Source: Akanthomyces muscarius
Lineage: Eukaryota > Ascomycota > Sordariomycetes > Hypocreales > Cordycipitaceae
NCBI RefSeq assembly: GCF_028009165.1
Contig: NC_079243.1
Span: 3,906,001 to 3,970,000, forward strand
Direction: 5' to 3'
DNA: 64,000 bases
The notes under the pieces are model-generated. The model ran no database searches and was not told the DNA's origin. It was given only the letters and a program-made list of their open reading frames with translations. Below, in pieces: positions 1 to 10,016 of the stretch. Numbering within the stretch: the stretch's first letter is position 1; each line of letters opens with the position of its first letter. Both the position numbers and the translations under genes were made by a program.

Positions 1-778
1 AAGCCTGCGGGAGCCGTCACAGGTAAAGGCCAGGCCAGGAGTGGGTGTAAGCGACCCGAGGTCTCTCCACATCGCGACGGTGAGGCCAAGTTAGATCCCC
101 GCCGCCTCCGCAGCCTGGGCATCACCGACTAGGCCGAATCGAAAAGATTCCCCCGCACTATTACTGGACTTTTCGCTGGCCGGTCAACCTATCGGCAGTT
201 GCTGATCAGTCTCGAGTTGACAGGCAACATCAATGCGGGGTGGGGGTGGCTGCGTCTGGCTTTCTTAATGGCCGTTGCTATACCCCGCAAACCCGCAAAC
301 CCCATCATGTCAGACTTGTTTCCAATATTCTCAACGACTGCATCCGGGGGTCATACGATCCCTCTGCGGGAATCGTTGTGTTCCAGGGAGAAACTGCCTC
401 GAAAAAAGTCTTTAAATAGTCTAGAGGCAGGGTGGATTCCAATTTGTGGTCGTCGTGTTCTCGTAGCTGCACGACAGCCACTGTGTCCGGAACTGCTTCG
501 TTGTTAGTCCATGCAACGCGTGTCGTATTTCACCTTTTCAACGTAGTATTAACGTGGTATCAACGTAGCTGGAAATCACAAGCTTACCGAGGCTGCTCTA
601 CTTTGTTGGAGAAATAGTCGCAGACTTATGCAAGACAGAAACTCCGGTAGCTCCACGCTAACTGGACGACGAGAGCCTGAACTAAGCCGTACTCGCCGAC
701 TAGTTGCTTGGGGCTAGAATCTAATTCTTGCATCGGGTATGACCAATGCAGATCCTTGAAATCTCACCATGCATGGCT
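1..778. other. intergenic, nothing recognised
   Basis: Only short uninformative open frames occur here. None carries a recognisable motif or a convincing intron structure. The stretch is the downstream flank of the ankyrin gene that ends at 779. Confidence 0.5.
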
Positions 779-2401
779 CTATGGTCTCTTGCGGCTCAAC
801 ACGCTCAGCAGGGCGGGTCGCATCAGGGTTGGGTTTCCGCACTTCTGCGCGACTTGCAGCGCTGTGAGCTTCTCGTCAGTCACAGCACGCACGTCGGCCC
901 CGTGCTCCAGCAGCAGTACTGCCATGCGCTCGTCGGAAAACATGGCGCATACATGCAGCGGCGTGTATCCACCCTGTTCTTTGGCATGTATATTGGCGCC
1001 GCTTTGTAAGAGAAATAGCACCATTAGTGGGTGGTTCATGCGGACCGCCTCATGCAGCGCAGTCGTTTGCCTCTCATTAAGTGAGGGGCAATTGACGTCA
1101 ACACAATATTGCTTCAGTAGCAGCTCACATATGGCTGCCTTGTTGTGTATCGCTGCGAATTGAAGAGCAGTGGTCCCATTTGAGCCTTGTATCAGTGCTT
1201 CGGGGCAGTGGCCGACAAGAACGTTGACGATCGCGATCTGGTCGTTTTCTATTGCATGCTCAACTGCGGTGCAGCGTCCAATCTGCAGTTTAGTGTTGGC
1301 ATTGCTCTTTAGCAGGACCCCCACAGCCTGCAAGTCACCGTGCCGTATTGCTATGGCGAGCACCCACGCTCTGAGTAATGGGCTTGGGGTCAGTACCGCA
1401 AACTCTAGTGCATCTTCCATTAGCAGCTTCTTGTGCTCTTTCAACAGATGACCGTCTGGAATTGTAAGCAGTCCTCCCCGGACCGCAAAGTTTGTGTCAA
1501 AAGCCTTGGCTGCTGTGAGTAGCGTCCTCAGGAGCTCAGTATGCGTCTCTCGGGATGTGGCCACAATTCCGAGTGGGGTTCCATTCCCAGGCCCAGCATC
1601 GAGGATCGGATTGGCACCGGCTTGAAGAAGCACCTCTACACAGTCAAGCTCGGACTGGAGAGCTGCAACGTACAGCGCAGTGGCTCCAGATGGGGCGCGA
1701 GCTTCCCGGTCGACTCCCTTGCTGATCAAGAGCTCCAAGGTGTCGGCCCAACCGCGGACTGCCGCACTGACTATACAAGGGAGTCTATCTGAATTCGAGG
1801 GAACATGGCGACTATCGACAAGGTCGAATACTTCCCTGTCCACAATGACACTTGCGGCAAGCTCACGCGCAATGGCGCCGTGCTCTTGGTCCAGAGCGCC
1901 ACGAAAGGAAGTGGCGAGAGAATGTCTTAGGCTCTCGGCTCCAGCCGCTTCTGTACCAATGCGCCGCTGCTGATGATACTCGGCAGTCGCATGGTGAAGC
2001 AGTACCTGCACTGTCGCAAGATGGCCTCTGACACTGGCAACTATCAACGGATGCTCTAGGATTTTGTTCATCTCCCATGGAAGTTTCTTGCTCGATTCCA
2101 GAACGAAATCCAGCACACGATCGCTTCCACGATCGGCAGCGCCATACAGGCATGACAGTCTATCTGGGAACCAGGGCAGGTTGTATGCCAGTCGTCTTCG
2201 GAAAGGGTAGTCCTTGTTGTGCTCCATGGCCCATTTCATGTCGATGCTGTCCGCATGTTCATGGCTGTATTGATAGAGGCGCGGCTCCAAGACGCTGAAC
2301 AGCCAGCTGTTGCACCTGCTTAGCCTGCTCAGTGTGGCCAAGTCGTCAACATGGTCAAAAATCTCGAGCAGCAATTCGTCTGGCAGGTGAGCGAGGCTCA
2401 T
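779..2401 (-). CDS. F-box and ankyrin-repeat protein
   Basis: The single-exon frame gives 540 residues from the ATG at 2401; an in-frame ATG at 2425 would add eight residues. I prefer 2401 because the F-box begins at once (AHLPDELLLEIFDHV, residues ~3-17), as is usual. A middle region of ~130 residues is followed by ankyrin-type repeats. They are visible as TALYVAALQSELDCVEVLLQAGAN, TALQFAAIHNKAAICELLLKQ, TALHEAVRMNHPLMVLFLLQSGAN and TPLHVCAMF..MAVLLLEHGAD, running to the C-terminus. F-box proteins recruit substrates to SCF ubiquitin ligases through Skp1, and ankyrin repeats would supply the substrate-binding surface. Such F-box/ankyrin proteins are abundant and variable in moulds, so the target cannot be predicted. 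It is transcribed divergently from the transporter at 3070. Confidence 0.85.
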   Translation of the reverse strand: MSLAHLPDELLLEIFDHVDDLATLSRLSRCNSWLFSVLEPRLYQYSHEHADSIDMKWAMEHNKDYPFRRRLAYNLPWFPDRLSCLYGAADRGSDRVLDFVLESSKKLPWEMNKILEHPLIVASVRGHLATVQVLLHHATAEYHQQRRIGTEAAGAESLRHSLATSFRGALDQEHGAIARELAASVIVDREVFDLVDSRHVPSNSDRLPCIVSAAVRGWADTLELLISKGVDREARAPSGATALYVAALQSELDCVEVLLQAGANPILDAGPGNGTPLGIVATSRETHTELLRTLLTAAKAFDTNFAVRGGLLTIPDGHLLKEHKKLLMEDALEFAVLTPSPLLRAWVLAIAIRHGDLQAVGVLLKSNANTKLQIGRCTAVEHAIENDQIAIVNVLVGHCPEALIQGSNGTTALQFAAIHNKAAICELLLKQYCVDVNCPSLNERQTTALHEAVRMNHPLMVLFLLQSGANIHAKEQGGYTPLHVCAMFSDERMAVLLLEHGADVRAVTDEKLTALQVAQKCGNPTLMRPALLSVLSRKRP

Positions 2402-3069
2402 GGCGAAAACACGGCCGCATCTCACGGCCCGCGCGGTCGGAGAGGACTATCTAGGAGGCCACAAGTCCTACTCGGGCCTGGCGATGGTTGGGGATTGAAA
2501 ACACCCGTTGGTTGCACACGGCGATGTCCAGCGATGTAGGAGCGGGGTTTCGTGATGATTCAGCTAGAGGCGCACGCCACTTCTAGATGTTCAGCCACCA
2601 TCAGCCACTGAATCTGCGATACGGAGACACATCATCTGATGCAGGTTTCAGTGGCTTGTCCAGCGGACCTGAAAAATTCCAGGGGCAGCCACAGCGCTAT
2701 ATGCGCCAAAACGCGCCAAAACGGGAGCGCCGTGGCCCATATGCCGGCCCCATTAGCGGGATCCTGATTTTTCCCTCCTGGACAAGGGATCGTCATGCAC
2801 ACCACCTGGACAGCTGGCTTTCATCACTTGACGACGGCCACCATCTAATCACCCCCGAAGTACCATTGGCATCCCGGGCCACCCGCCACTCCCCCCTGTT
2901 ACGGTCCTTTGCCTGCTCTCTTCAATTCGTCCTGGCCGAATGCCTCCCCGTTCCCGACCATCACGCGCTCCGTTGACTGGCTCAACGGCGTCCCTCCGAC
3001 GCAGCCGCTAAGCCGCCTTGCGGCCCGACACGAAGCTCGCGACGCTGCGTGCTCCTATACAAAGTCAAA
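2402..3069. promoter_or_regulatory. divergent intergenic region with a tandem GCGCCAAAAC decamer
   Basis: This shared upstream region lies between two divergent genes. At 2703-2722 the decamer GCGCCAAAAC is repeated twice head to tail. GCGCCAAA fits the E2F-type consensus (TTTSGCGC read on the other strand). Whether it is used is inference. No clear TATA box was seen. Confidence 0.4.
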
Positions 3070-4575
3070 ATGGTCTCTGCCACGGCGATGCACGCCTCCG
3101 GGGCCGCGCCGGATGACATTGCGGCCGCGCGATTCTCGGACGAGGTGATGGAGCTGGAAGAGCCTTCGGCGGCCACCAACGTCGCGACGGTGCCCGCTGC
3201 TGCCGCCGCATTGTCGCGTTCCGTTTCCAAGAAGAGCCTGCTCGCCAACATTGGCCTCGGGGGCTATGCGCGACGGACGCTAGGCATCTGCCTGCTGATT
3301 GTCGTCGTCTTTCTCTGGACGCTGTCCAATTTCCTAGCGAGTGTACGCGGCCCTCCCATCCCCGGCTCGGACCGCATTTGCTAACTTGACACTGCAGTTC
3401 ATCTTCTCCGACCACACCTACGATAAACCCTTTTTCCTCGTCTACGTCAACACATCGATGTTTGCCATATCCTTGATACCCATGTTTACGCGCTACATGA
3501 TGAGAAATGGAATCAGCGGCCTGCGCAGCGACCTCGTCCAGCTGTGGCACCAGCGCAGCAACCGTGGCGCGCACTTCAGCAAGATAAAAGACGAGGAGGA
3601 GCAAGACGCAGTCGACGGCGAGCATCTGCTGGCCAGCCAAGCCGAAGACACCGCCGTTCCGGAGCCGGTCTCCAGGGACACGACGCCCGACAAGATGTCC
3701 TTTGCCGACACGGCCTATCTCAGTCTTGAGTTTTGCATGCTGTGGTTTCTGGCCAACTACTTTGCGTCGGCGTGTCTCGAGTACACCAGCGTGGCCAGCG
3801 TCACCATTCTCACCTCGACATCTAGTATATGGACGCTCGTATTCTGCGCGCTTTTCAAGGTGGAGTCGTTTTCGCTGCGTAAGCTCTTTGGTGTCTTGGC
3901 GTCGCTCATTGGCATCGTCCTGATTTCGACGGTGGATCTTACCGGCAACAGCGACGAGCACCGGGGATCCTTTCCGCACAAGACTACCGGTCAGATTGCG
4001 ATTGGTGATTCCATGGCGCTCATCAGCGCCGTTGTCTACGGCATGTACGTGACGGTGATGAAGAGAAGAGTCGGGGACGAAGACAAGGTCGATATGAGAC
4101 TATTCTTTGGCCTCGTCGGCGTCTTCAATCTTCTGTTCTTGTGGCCGTTGTTTTTTGTTTTTCACTGGACTGGCATCGAGCCTGTAAGCTGCACATTTTA
4201 CGCCGCGACAACCTACGCCCACTGCTGACACTGCATAGTTCCAACTACCACCTACTGGCAAAATTTGGGCCATCATTCTGGTAAGTCTTTGTATATCACT
4301 GTAGCCTTGCCAAGCTAACCCAACTGCAGGCCAACTCACTTGCGTCGTTTGTCAGCGATATTTTCTGGGCATTCGCCATGCTCCTGACAACGCCTCTCGT
4401 CGTCACTGTAGGCTTATCGCTGACTATTCCCCTATCGCTTATCGGCGAAATGATTCAGTACGGCCAGTACTCCAGCTTCGTGTATTGGATCGGCGCGGCT
4501 GTTGTGTTCTTGTCGTTTGTGTTTGTCAGCAACGAGAGCCAAGGAGAGGAGAAGGAGGAGCAAGAGATGCGGTAA
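3070..4575 (+). CDS. DMT-superfamily transporter, SLC35F5/YML018C-like
   Basis: Four exons (3070-3342, 3398-4183, 4239-4280, 4330-4575) join in phase to give 448 residues. Each intron has a GT donor and a CAG or TAG acceptor, and the first has a CTAAC branch site. After a polar N-terminus of ~70 residues come about ten membrane segments typical of EamA/DUF6 transporters, split by a hydrophilic acidic loop at ~residues 135-205. The block FSDHTYDKPFFLVYVNTSMF and the following helices resemble yeast vacuolar-membrane proteins of the Thi74/YML018C group and human SLC35F5. The protein is probably a vacuolar or endomembrane solute carrier; the substrate is unknown. The 14-residue third exon is small but splices cleanly. 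Confidence 0.88.
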
Positions 4576-5023
4576 TCGTACATACGGAATTGGATTCTGG
4601 ACTGAATTTCTACTCGATCGAACGAATCATAGACGGTGGGTGTATTCCTAGTTATAACTTGGTGTACGCGGCCTGCATGCCAACCTGACCAAGTCGGTTG
4701 TTTGCATGAGAGAGCGGGCATCTCACAGTGCTAGGCTCGCACTATCTTTATTTTGCATTAATGGCATTGTACTCTTGCTATATAATCAGACCAACCTCAT
4801 TTCTTGGTCAAGTCTGGAAGGAAGACTCCCTGATCCGTTTCACATCTTGGTCAACGAGAGACAGAGGCTCGTGGCTGAATAGGTCGCAAATAAGTGAGTA
4901 CTCTATGCAAGGCGGTGGAGCAACCTCCTGAAAGTAAGTCTATAATTCTATATGCAATATGCGATGATGCCTCTGAAAGCAAGAGCACCCGCAGAACATG
5001 CTGCACCATGCGGCCCAAATATT
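4576..5023. other. intergenic between convergent genes
   Basis: The 3' ends of the SLC35F-like gene and the MFS gene meet here. No further coding signal was recognised. Confidence 0.5.
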
Positions 5024-6630
5024 TTAATGTCCGGCTCTTGACGCCTTTTCTTGTTCCTTTTCCATCCTCCACTTCCCCGCATACCGATACTGGATAAACG
5101 GCCCAACCAACGCCAGCAGCTGCACGGCCACGCAAACGGTAAACGTCCACCCCACGCCGATGCCGCGAATCATGGGCATGACGAAGCTCGTGCCGCCCGC
5201 CGCGCACAGGCAGCGCGCCAGGTTGAGGCTGGCGGTCGCCGCGGCGCTGCGGTCGGGGAACACGTCGATGAGGTAGGTCGAGATGGCCGACTGCGTCGAG
5301 ATGGCGGCCCAGCCGGTGACAAAGGTCGAGATGATGGGGATGGCAATGGGCACGCTGTGCGGGTACTGGATGGTCCAGCCAAAGAGCAGGATTGACAGAC
5401 ACTGCATGAGGGAGAAGAATGGGATGAGCCGCAGGCGGGCCTTTTCAATCGGAAAGCTGGTTTCGTCGTCGTTGGCAGAGTCGGATGTGGTGGTTGGCAG
5501 TTTGGCTTTGACGCGGCGATAGTCGGCGTCGAGGATCTTGCCGGTTACGAGCGTGCCGACGACGCAGCCGACGCCATTGGCGATAAAGGTCAGGCCAATC
5601 TGAAGCTCGCTCAGGCCGTAGCGGTCCTTGAAGAGCGACGACATGGCTGTTATGCTCATCTGCCACACCGTGTAGTAAATGGCCAGAAACACGACAATCG
5701 GCGTCGCAAATTTACTTCCCAGAATGCGCAGCGGACCGAGCACGTCAATCTTCTTCTGCGGCGGCAGCACCGGCGGCGGCGCGCCGCGATCCCACTCGAC
5801 CCGTGTCGTCTTTTGGTACACCCCCAGCGGAAACCGCGCCAGCCAATTGCCTTGGGGCGCGCAGCTCGCATTCGCCACCAGCGACCGCAGCGTCTCGGGC
5901 AGGACCGCGGCCAGCAGCAGCAGGAACACGCCGCTGTAGATGGTCAGGAACCAGAAGATGGCGCGCCAGCCGAGCGTGCCCGCAATGGCGCCGCCGATGA
6001 TGGGCCCGACAGCGACGGGCACCAGCAGGCCGGCCTGGAAGACGCCCATGTAGCCGCCGCGCTCGGCGCGCGTGGTGACGTCGCCGAGGACGCCGGCGCC
6101 AATGGCAATGGTGCTCGCGCTGCCGGCGCTCTGCAGGCAGCGCAGCACGACGAGCGTGGCGTAGTTGCGCGTGAGGGCGAGGCCGACGCAGGCGCCGAGG
6201 AAGACGACAAAGGTGCACAGGTAGGCCACGCGCCGCCCGCGGACGTCGGACACGGGGCCCCAGACGCTGGGTGCCAGGCCCTGGAAGATGAGGTACGAGG
6301 TGACGGTCAGCGTGACGAGCTCGACCGAGACGTGCAGGTCGGCGGCGATGGTGGGCAGCGCCGGAAAGTAAATGTTGGAGGCGAAGCCGGAGACTGAGGT
6401 GGGTGGTGGGCTGGTTAGTTACGAATGACGGACGGGGAGAGTAGCGAGGGGAGAGACGGACAGGTGGCGGCGACGGAAACGATGCAGACAATTAACCACT
6501 TTTGCCTCGTATCGAATATTGTGTATGGTGCTTCGGCGACGTCGGGCGCGGGCCTTGATGCTTCGAGAGTGTTGTCATTACGCTCGTCTTGTCCAGTAGA
6601 CGCCATCTTTCCCGAGGGTGCATCTACCAT
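5024..6630 (-). CDS. MFS multidrug transporter, DHA1 (12-TM) type
   Basis: Exon 1 (6630-6462) and exon 2 (6393-5024) join across a 68-nt intron to encode 512 residues. The junction restores a first transmembrane helix reading AATFSGFASNIYFPALP. Motif A appears as WGPVSDVRGRR after TM2. The antiporter motif C region reads PVAVGPIIGGAIAG. A long cytosolic loop rich in charged and Ser/Thr residues divides the two six-helix halves. These marks place it in the drug:H+ antiporter-1 family, which exports toxic organic compounds across the plasma membrane. The N-terminal 45 residues are polar and cytosolic. The substrate cannot be inferred, and no neighbouring biosynthetic genes suggest a cluster role. 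Confidence 0.9.
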
Positions 6631-7214
6631 GAGAGCGGAGATGCAAGTAATGAGCGTTGAAGTGTGTGATTGTGATTACGAGAGTCGATTAGAGTTTATG
6701 AGACTTGGAGTTTTAAAATTGATTGGCCCATTTTTGCTTTGATGAGCTCGAGACGGGTTGCCTTTATAAAGAGAAAAAAGGCAGACGTTGCGAGGAGGAT
6801 GAAAGTCGTTCTTCGCCGCCGCGTCGGGACTGAGCTTGTCAGGTCCGGTGCCGGGAGGTGTCTCAACTCCGCTCAACTCCGGGGGCCCCGCCCAGGTTAT
6901 GCTACCGTACAAGAGCCGTGTAAGTCCGTTCACCCGGATGAAATTAACGTGATTTAACCTTGTATTCAACTTAATTCCAGTCACTAAACCCGAAACCTCA
7001 CATTAGACTGAAGCATTTCAGGAGAGCAATAAGTATATTTTTCTTTTTCGTAAATTATAGAAGGCTCGTAATAACCGTCCCTGCCAGCTTGCGTCATTCT
7101 GCCTGGGGCATCAGCAAGTGGCATCTCACTTTCCACATTACCTCGAACCACTTTAGCTTTTTTCTTTCCTCATGGCCGAGAACATGATGTGGCTGAGACG
7201 ATGACGGCAGCCGT
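6631..7214. other. intergenic, promoter side of the MFS gene
   Basis: It contains the upstream region of the MFS transporter and the 3' flank of the lysozyme-fold gene. A GC-rich patch near 6880 contains a short direct duplication of CTCAACTCCG. No gene was recognised. Confidence 0.45.
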
Positions 7215-8006
7215 TTAGTTGGTGCAGTTGCCCCTGTCGGCGAATTTCCCGCGCAGGTCCTTGGCCGGGCCGCTCATGTTGTGGCCCTGGAACCAGCCGT
7301 TGAGGGTGTCATGGAGCCAGCTGAGGTTGGGCGGGCTCTGGTCGCGCCTGAGCGCGTTCTGGACCTTTCCCTCGTCGCTGCAGGGATACTCGGCCGTGAA
7401 GCCCTTGTTGCGGTTGAGCCCGGAGCCGGCGATGAACCAGCTGTCCCACTTGCCCAGGGCCACGAGGATGTTGCCGTTGCTGCCGTCGAGCCACTGGCGG
7501 AGGTTGCGCGCGGCGCACTGGCCGTTGATCTCGAGCGGGTACTGGCACTTGCCATTGTTGCTGCTGCCCTTGGGGCAGTTTCTGTTGACGCACCGCGTCA
7601 GCCCGTACCCGCGGTGCAGGGAGTCGCAGTCCGACTCCTGGAGGGCGAGGGCGGCGAGGATGACCGGGTTGATGTTGTACTCTCGGCCGGGGAGCACCAG
7701 GTTCGGCCTGTAGTCGTAGCAGCGCTTGCCGACGCCCTTCCAGAAGTCGTCGAGGCTGATGGTCACGACCGACGAGACGTTGAGATACGGCGGCTGCCAA
7801 CCCTCGTCGGTCTCCAGGCCCGTGTTGAACCACGCCTCGGAGCCGTTGGGGCCGCAGGCCTGCTCGCCGCCCCGGGTGGTGTTGCAGGCGCCTTGGGCCT
7901 GTGGGTTGGTGGCCTTGGGCTCGCTGACATTGAACTTGGGCCGGCGCGCCGCGTGGGCCATGCCGACGGCCATCAAGGCGGTGCTGATGTACGTAACAAG
8001 ATGCAT
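7215..8006 (-). CDS. secreted lysozyme/lytic-transglycosylase-fold protein (paralogue 1)
   Basis: The uninterrupted frame encodes 263 residues. A classical signal peptide is present (residues 1-19, ending GMAHA). The central block PVILAALALQESDCDS, then HRGYGLTRCVNR, has the layout of SLT/GH23-type muramidases: a helix carrying the putative catalytic Glu of QES, followed by a G-x-GL segment. A second helical block, ARNLRQWLDGSNGNILVALGKWDSWF, fits the rest of the fold. Eight or more cysteines in the mature protein suggest disulfide bonding outside the cell, and several N-glycosylation sequons occur. A likely role is cleavage of peptidoglycan or a related glycan in the medium. The family assignment rests on motif layout only. 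A weak TATA-like CTATAAG lies about 75 nt upstream. Confidence 0.7.
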   Translation of the reverse strand: MHLVTYISTALMAVGMAHAARRPKFNVSEPKATNPQAQGACNTTRGGEQACGPNGSEAWFNTGLETDEGWQPPYLNVSSVVTISLDDFWKGVGKRCYDYRPNLVLPGREYNINPVILAALALQESDCDSLHRGYGLTRCVNRNCPKGSSNNGKCQYPLEINGQCAARNLRQWLDGSNGNILVALGKWDSWFIAGSGLNRNKGFTAEYPCSDEGKVQNALRRDQSPPNLSWLHDTLNGWFQGHNMSGPAKDLRGKFADRGNCTN

Positions 8007-10016
8007 GATTCTTTGGGTGAGTGTGTGTTGTTGGTGGTGAGCTCAGGAATCGTGCCTCGCTGGGCGATTGGGTGGTTCTTATAGTACGAGGACTCGCTTC
8101 CAAACAAAGCCACATTTTCCTGAAAAATATAGTACCGCTTCTATAAGGTTTTAAGAGGCTCGAAGGTCCATCGAAGAAGATTCATTGGCGGAAGCCCGGG
8201 GCGTTCTTTCAAAAAACTGGGGGTAAATCACGATCAACCACTACACGCGCGCGCCACACCGGATCTTTTTGTACTGCACCAGGCACCTCTCCGACCGTTT
8301 TTTTTTTCTCTTTTCTTTTATCCTGGTCATTGTTTCGCGTATAGTTCTTTCATGCTTTCTACATTCTTTCATGTAAAATCACAAGTCTTGTTGTCACCCT
8401 GGTACTGGCACGTGGTCCTCGGCAAGCCTCTTCATCATTCTGGTCAGCAGCGGGGGAACCAAATCTCCCACAAAATCATGATTGACGCCACGATGGTCGT
8501 CATTGGGGGTCATGTACCATCACAAACGAACGAGGCTTGCCGTCCGGATGGTGGCTGGCTTGGGTCTGCAATCGAGACTTGGGGAGCAGGAGCGGGGGCG
8601 TCAAGGGATCCGTGGGGCTGGCTTTACTGCCGACGATGCCGAGTTCCGGTCTTGGTTCATGTCCCCTAGCTAATATAGCGCGGCTAGAAGCTGCTAATCG
8701 CTTAGTTGGCTATATTACGCCTAGTTTAGGGTAGTAGTAGCTCACACGGGCTCGCTAAGAGCGTGGAGAGGTTGGAAAGCTACAAAGTCTGTGATGGTGC
8801 TGAAAGAGATGGTGTTTTGGTGTGAAATGGGGCCTGTTCGGAGCTTTGGCCTGTAACTGTAGGTACATTGGTCTAGTGACTGCGGAAAAGATTTGAGCCA
8901 GTGTTTGAAGGATATATTTTGGGCTTGGTATAGTGTAGCTTTCGACAGCGATACCTGCAGGGCACAAGACGCCGTCGGGAACTCTGCTTCCGCTAATGGT
9001 GGCCATGTATCCAACTAGTGAAGCATGTCAGACGCCGATCCAAAAAAGTGTGTGGGCAACAGAAATGAACGATTAGACCCAGTAGAATGCCCCATGGCTG
9101 GGGTGAGGTTAGCCACGAAACTTTGAAAATGAGCAGATCTGAATATCGGACCTTGAGCGGGAACGATACCGAAGGTTTGGGTCTTGGATGAACCGGGCTT
9201 TTTTTCCTTTTCTTATTTTTCCCCTCTTGAAAGCATCCTAATACCCTGATCTTGTAAGCACGCCATGCAGGGGCACGCTTTTGTGAGGGCTCACTCGGAA
9301 AAAAGATTTCTGTGCGGCTCGTCATGTCGGCCACTCAATGTCACTACCTAAACTCTCTGGTTTCGTCCCAGAGCTGGCCCAAAATTAACTACGTAGTATA
9401 CCAGTAATGAAGTTTGGGAAACTGACAGAAGAGTCTTGTTATGATTTTTCTCTTCCTTCATTCTCCAGTGCTTGAGCTGCATCGGATCCGGACTTAGACA
9501 CAAGCCACAGCATCCTGCATGCTTCTTATCGAGGCACTTAATCAAAACGCCATCCAATGTATGTCTCACGGCCACTGTCACCACCACCACGGCTCAAGGC
9601 CAGTAAATCTCGCCGAATAGCATGAGCCAATCTCCCATATCAGGCTACACTTTATCCTCTGAAGAAAAAAAAAAAAAAAAGGTAATGCCCTTGAGGCGGG
9701 TATACACAAGCTACCCGCTTGTATGCCAGTGTGGTGCGCTTACCCTAGTCATCGCATTGCTCGCATTTGACGCCATCGGGAGACGCACTGCGGCCCGCTC
9801 GCCGGTCACATCCTCAGCCTCAGTCTCAGCCTGGCTCAGCTGTTTCACCGCGGCCCGTCGTCGCTCGATTTCATCATCCATCTCTCTTTTTACATCAATC
9901 TCATCATTTTTTCAACCAAATGCCCAGGACCTAGATATATACAAATCGACCAACCAAGTTCCGAGGTTCAAAAGCGGGCATTATTCGTCTCAGGGGACCA
10001 GCGCGACGCGCAAAAC
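8007..10016. other. 2-kb intergenic region
   Basis: It holds the promoter of the lysozyme-fold gene and of the MFS gene starting at 10017. There are pyrimidine-rich tracts near 8300-8330 and a 16-nt A run at 9665-9680. An AT-rich patch rich in CTA/TAG steps lies at about 8665-8740 and could be transposon debris. No supported gene was found; the small frames here have no protein-like character. Confidence 0.45.

Noticed and set aside
3065..3979. Minus-strand frame of 304 codons
   Set aside because: It lies opposite exons 1-2 of the SLC35F-like gene, whose splicing and membrane pattern are convincing. The minus frame is Arg/Gln-rich noise.
7281..8084. Long plus-strand frame (267 codons)
   Set aside because: It is the antisense shadow of the lysozyme-fold gene. 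Its Val/Ala/Glu bias comes from reading GC-rich codons in reverse, and it has no motif.
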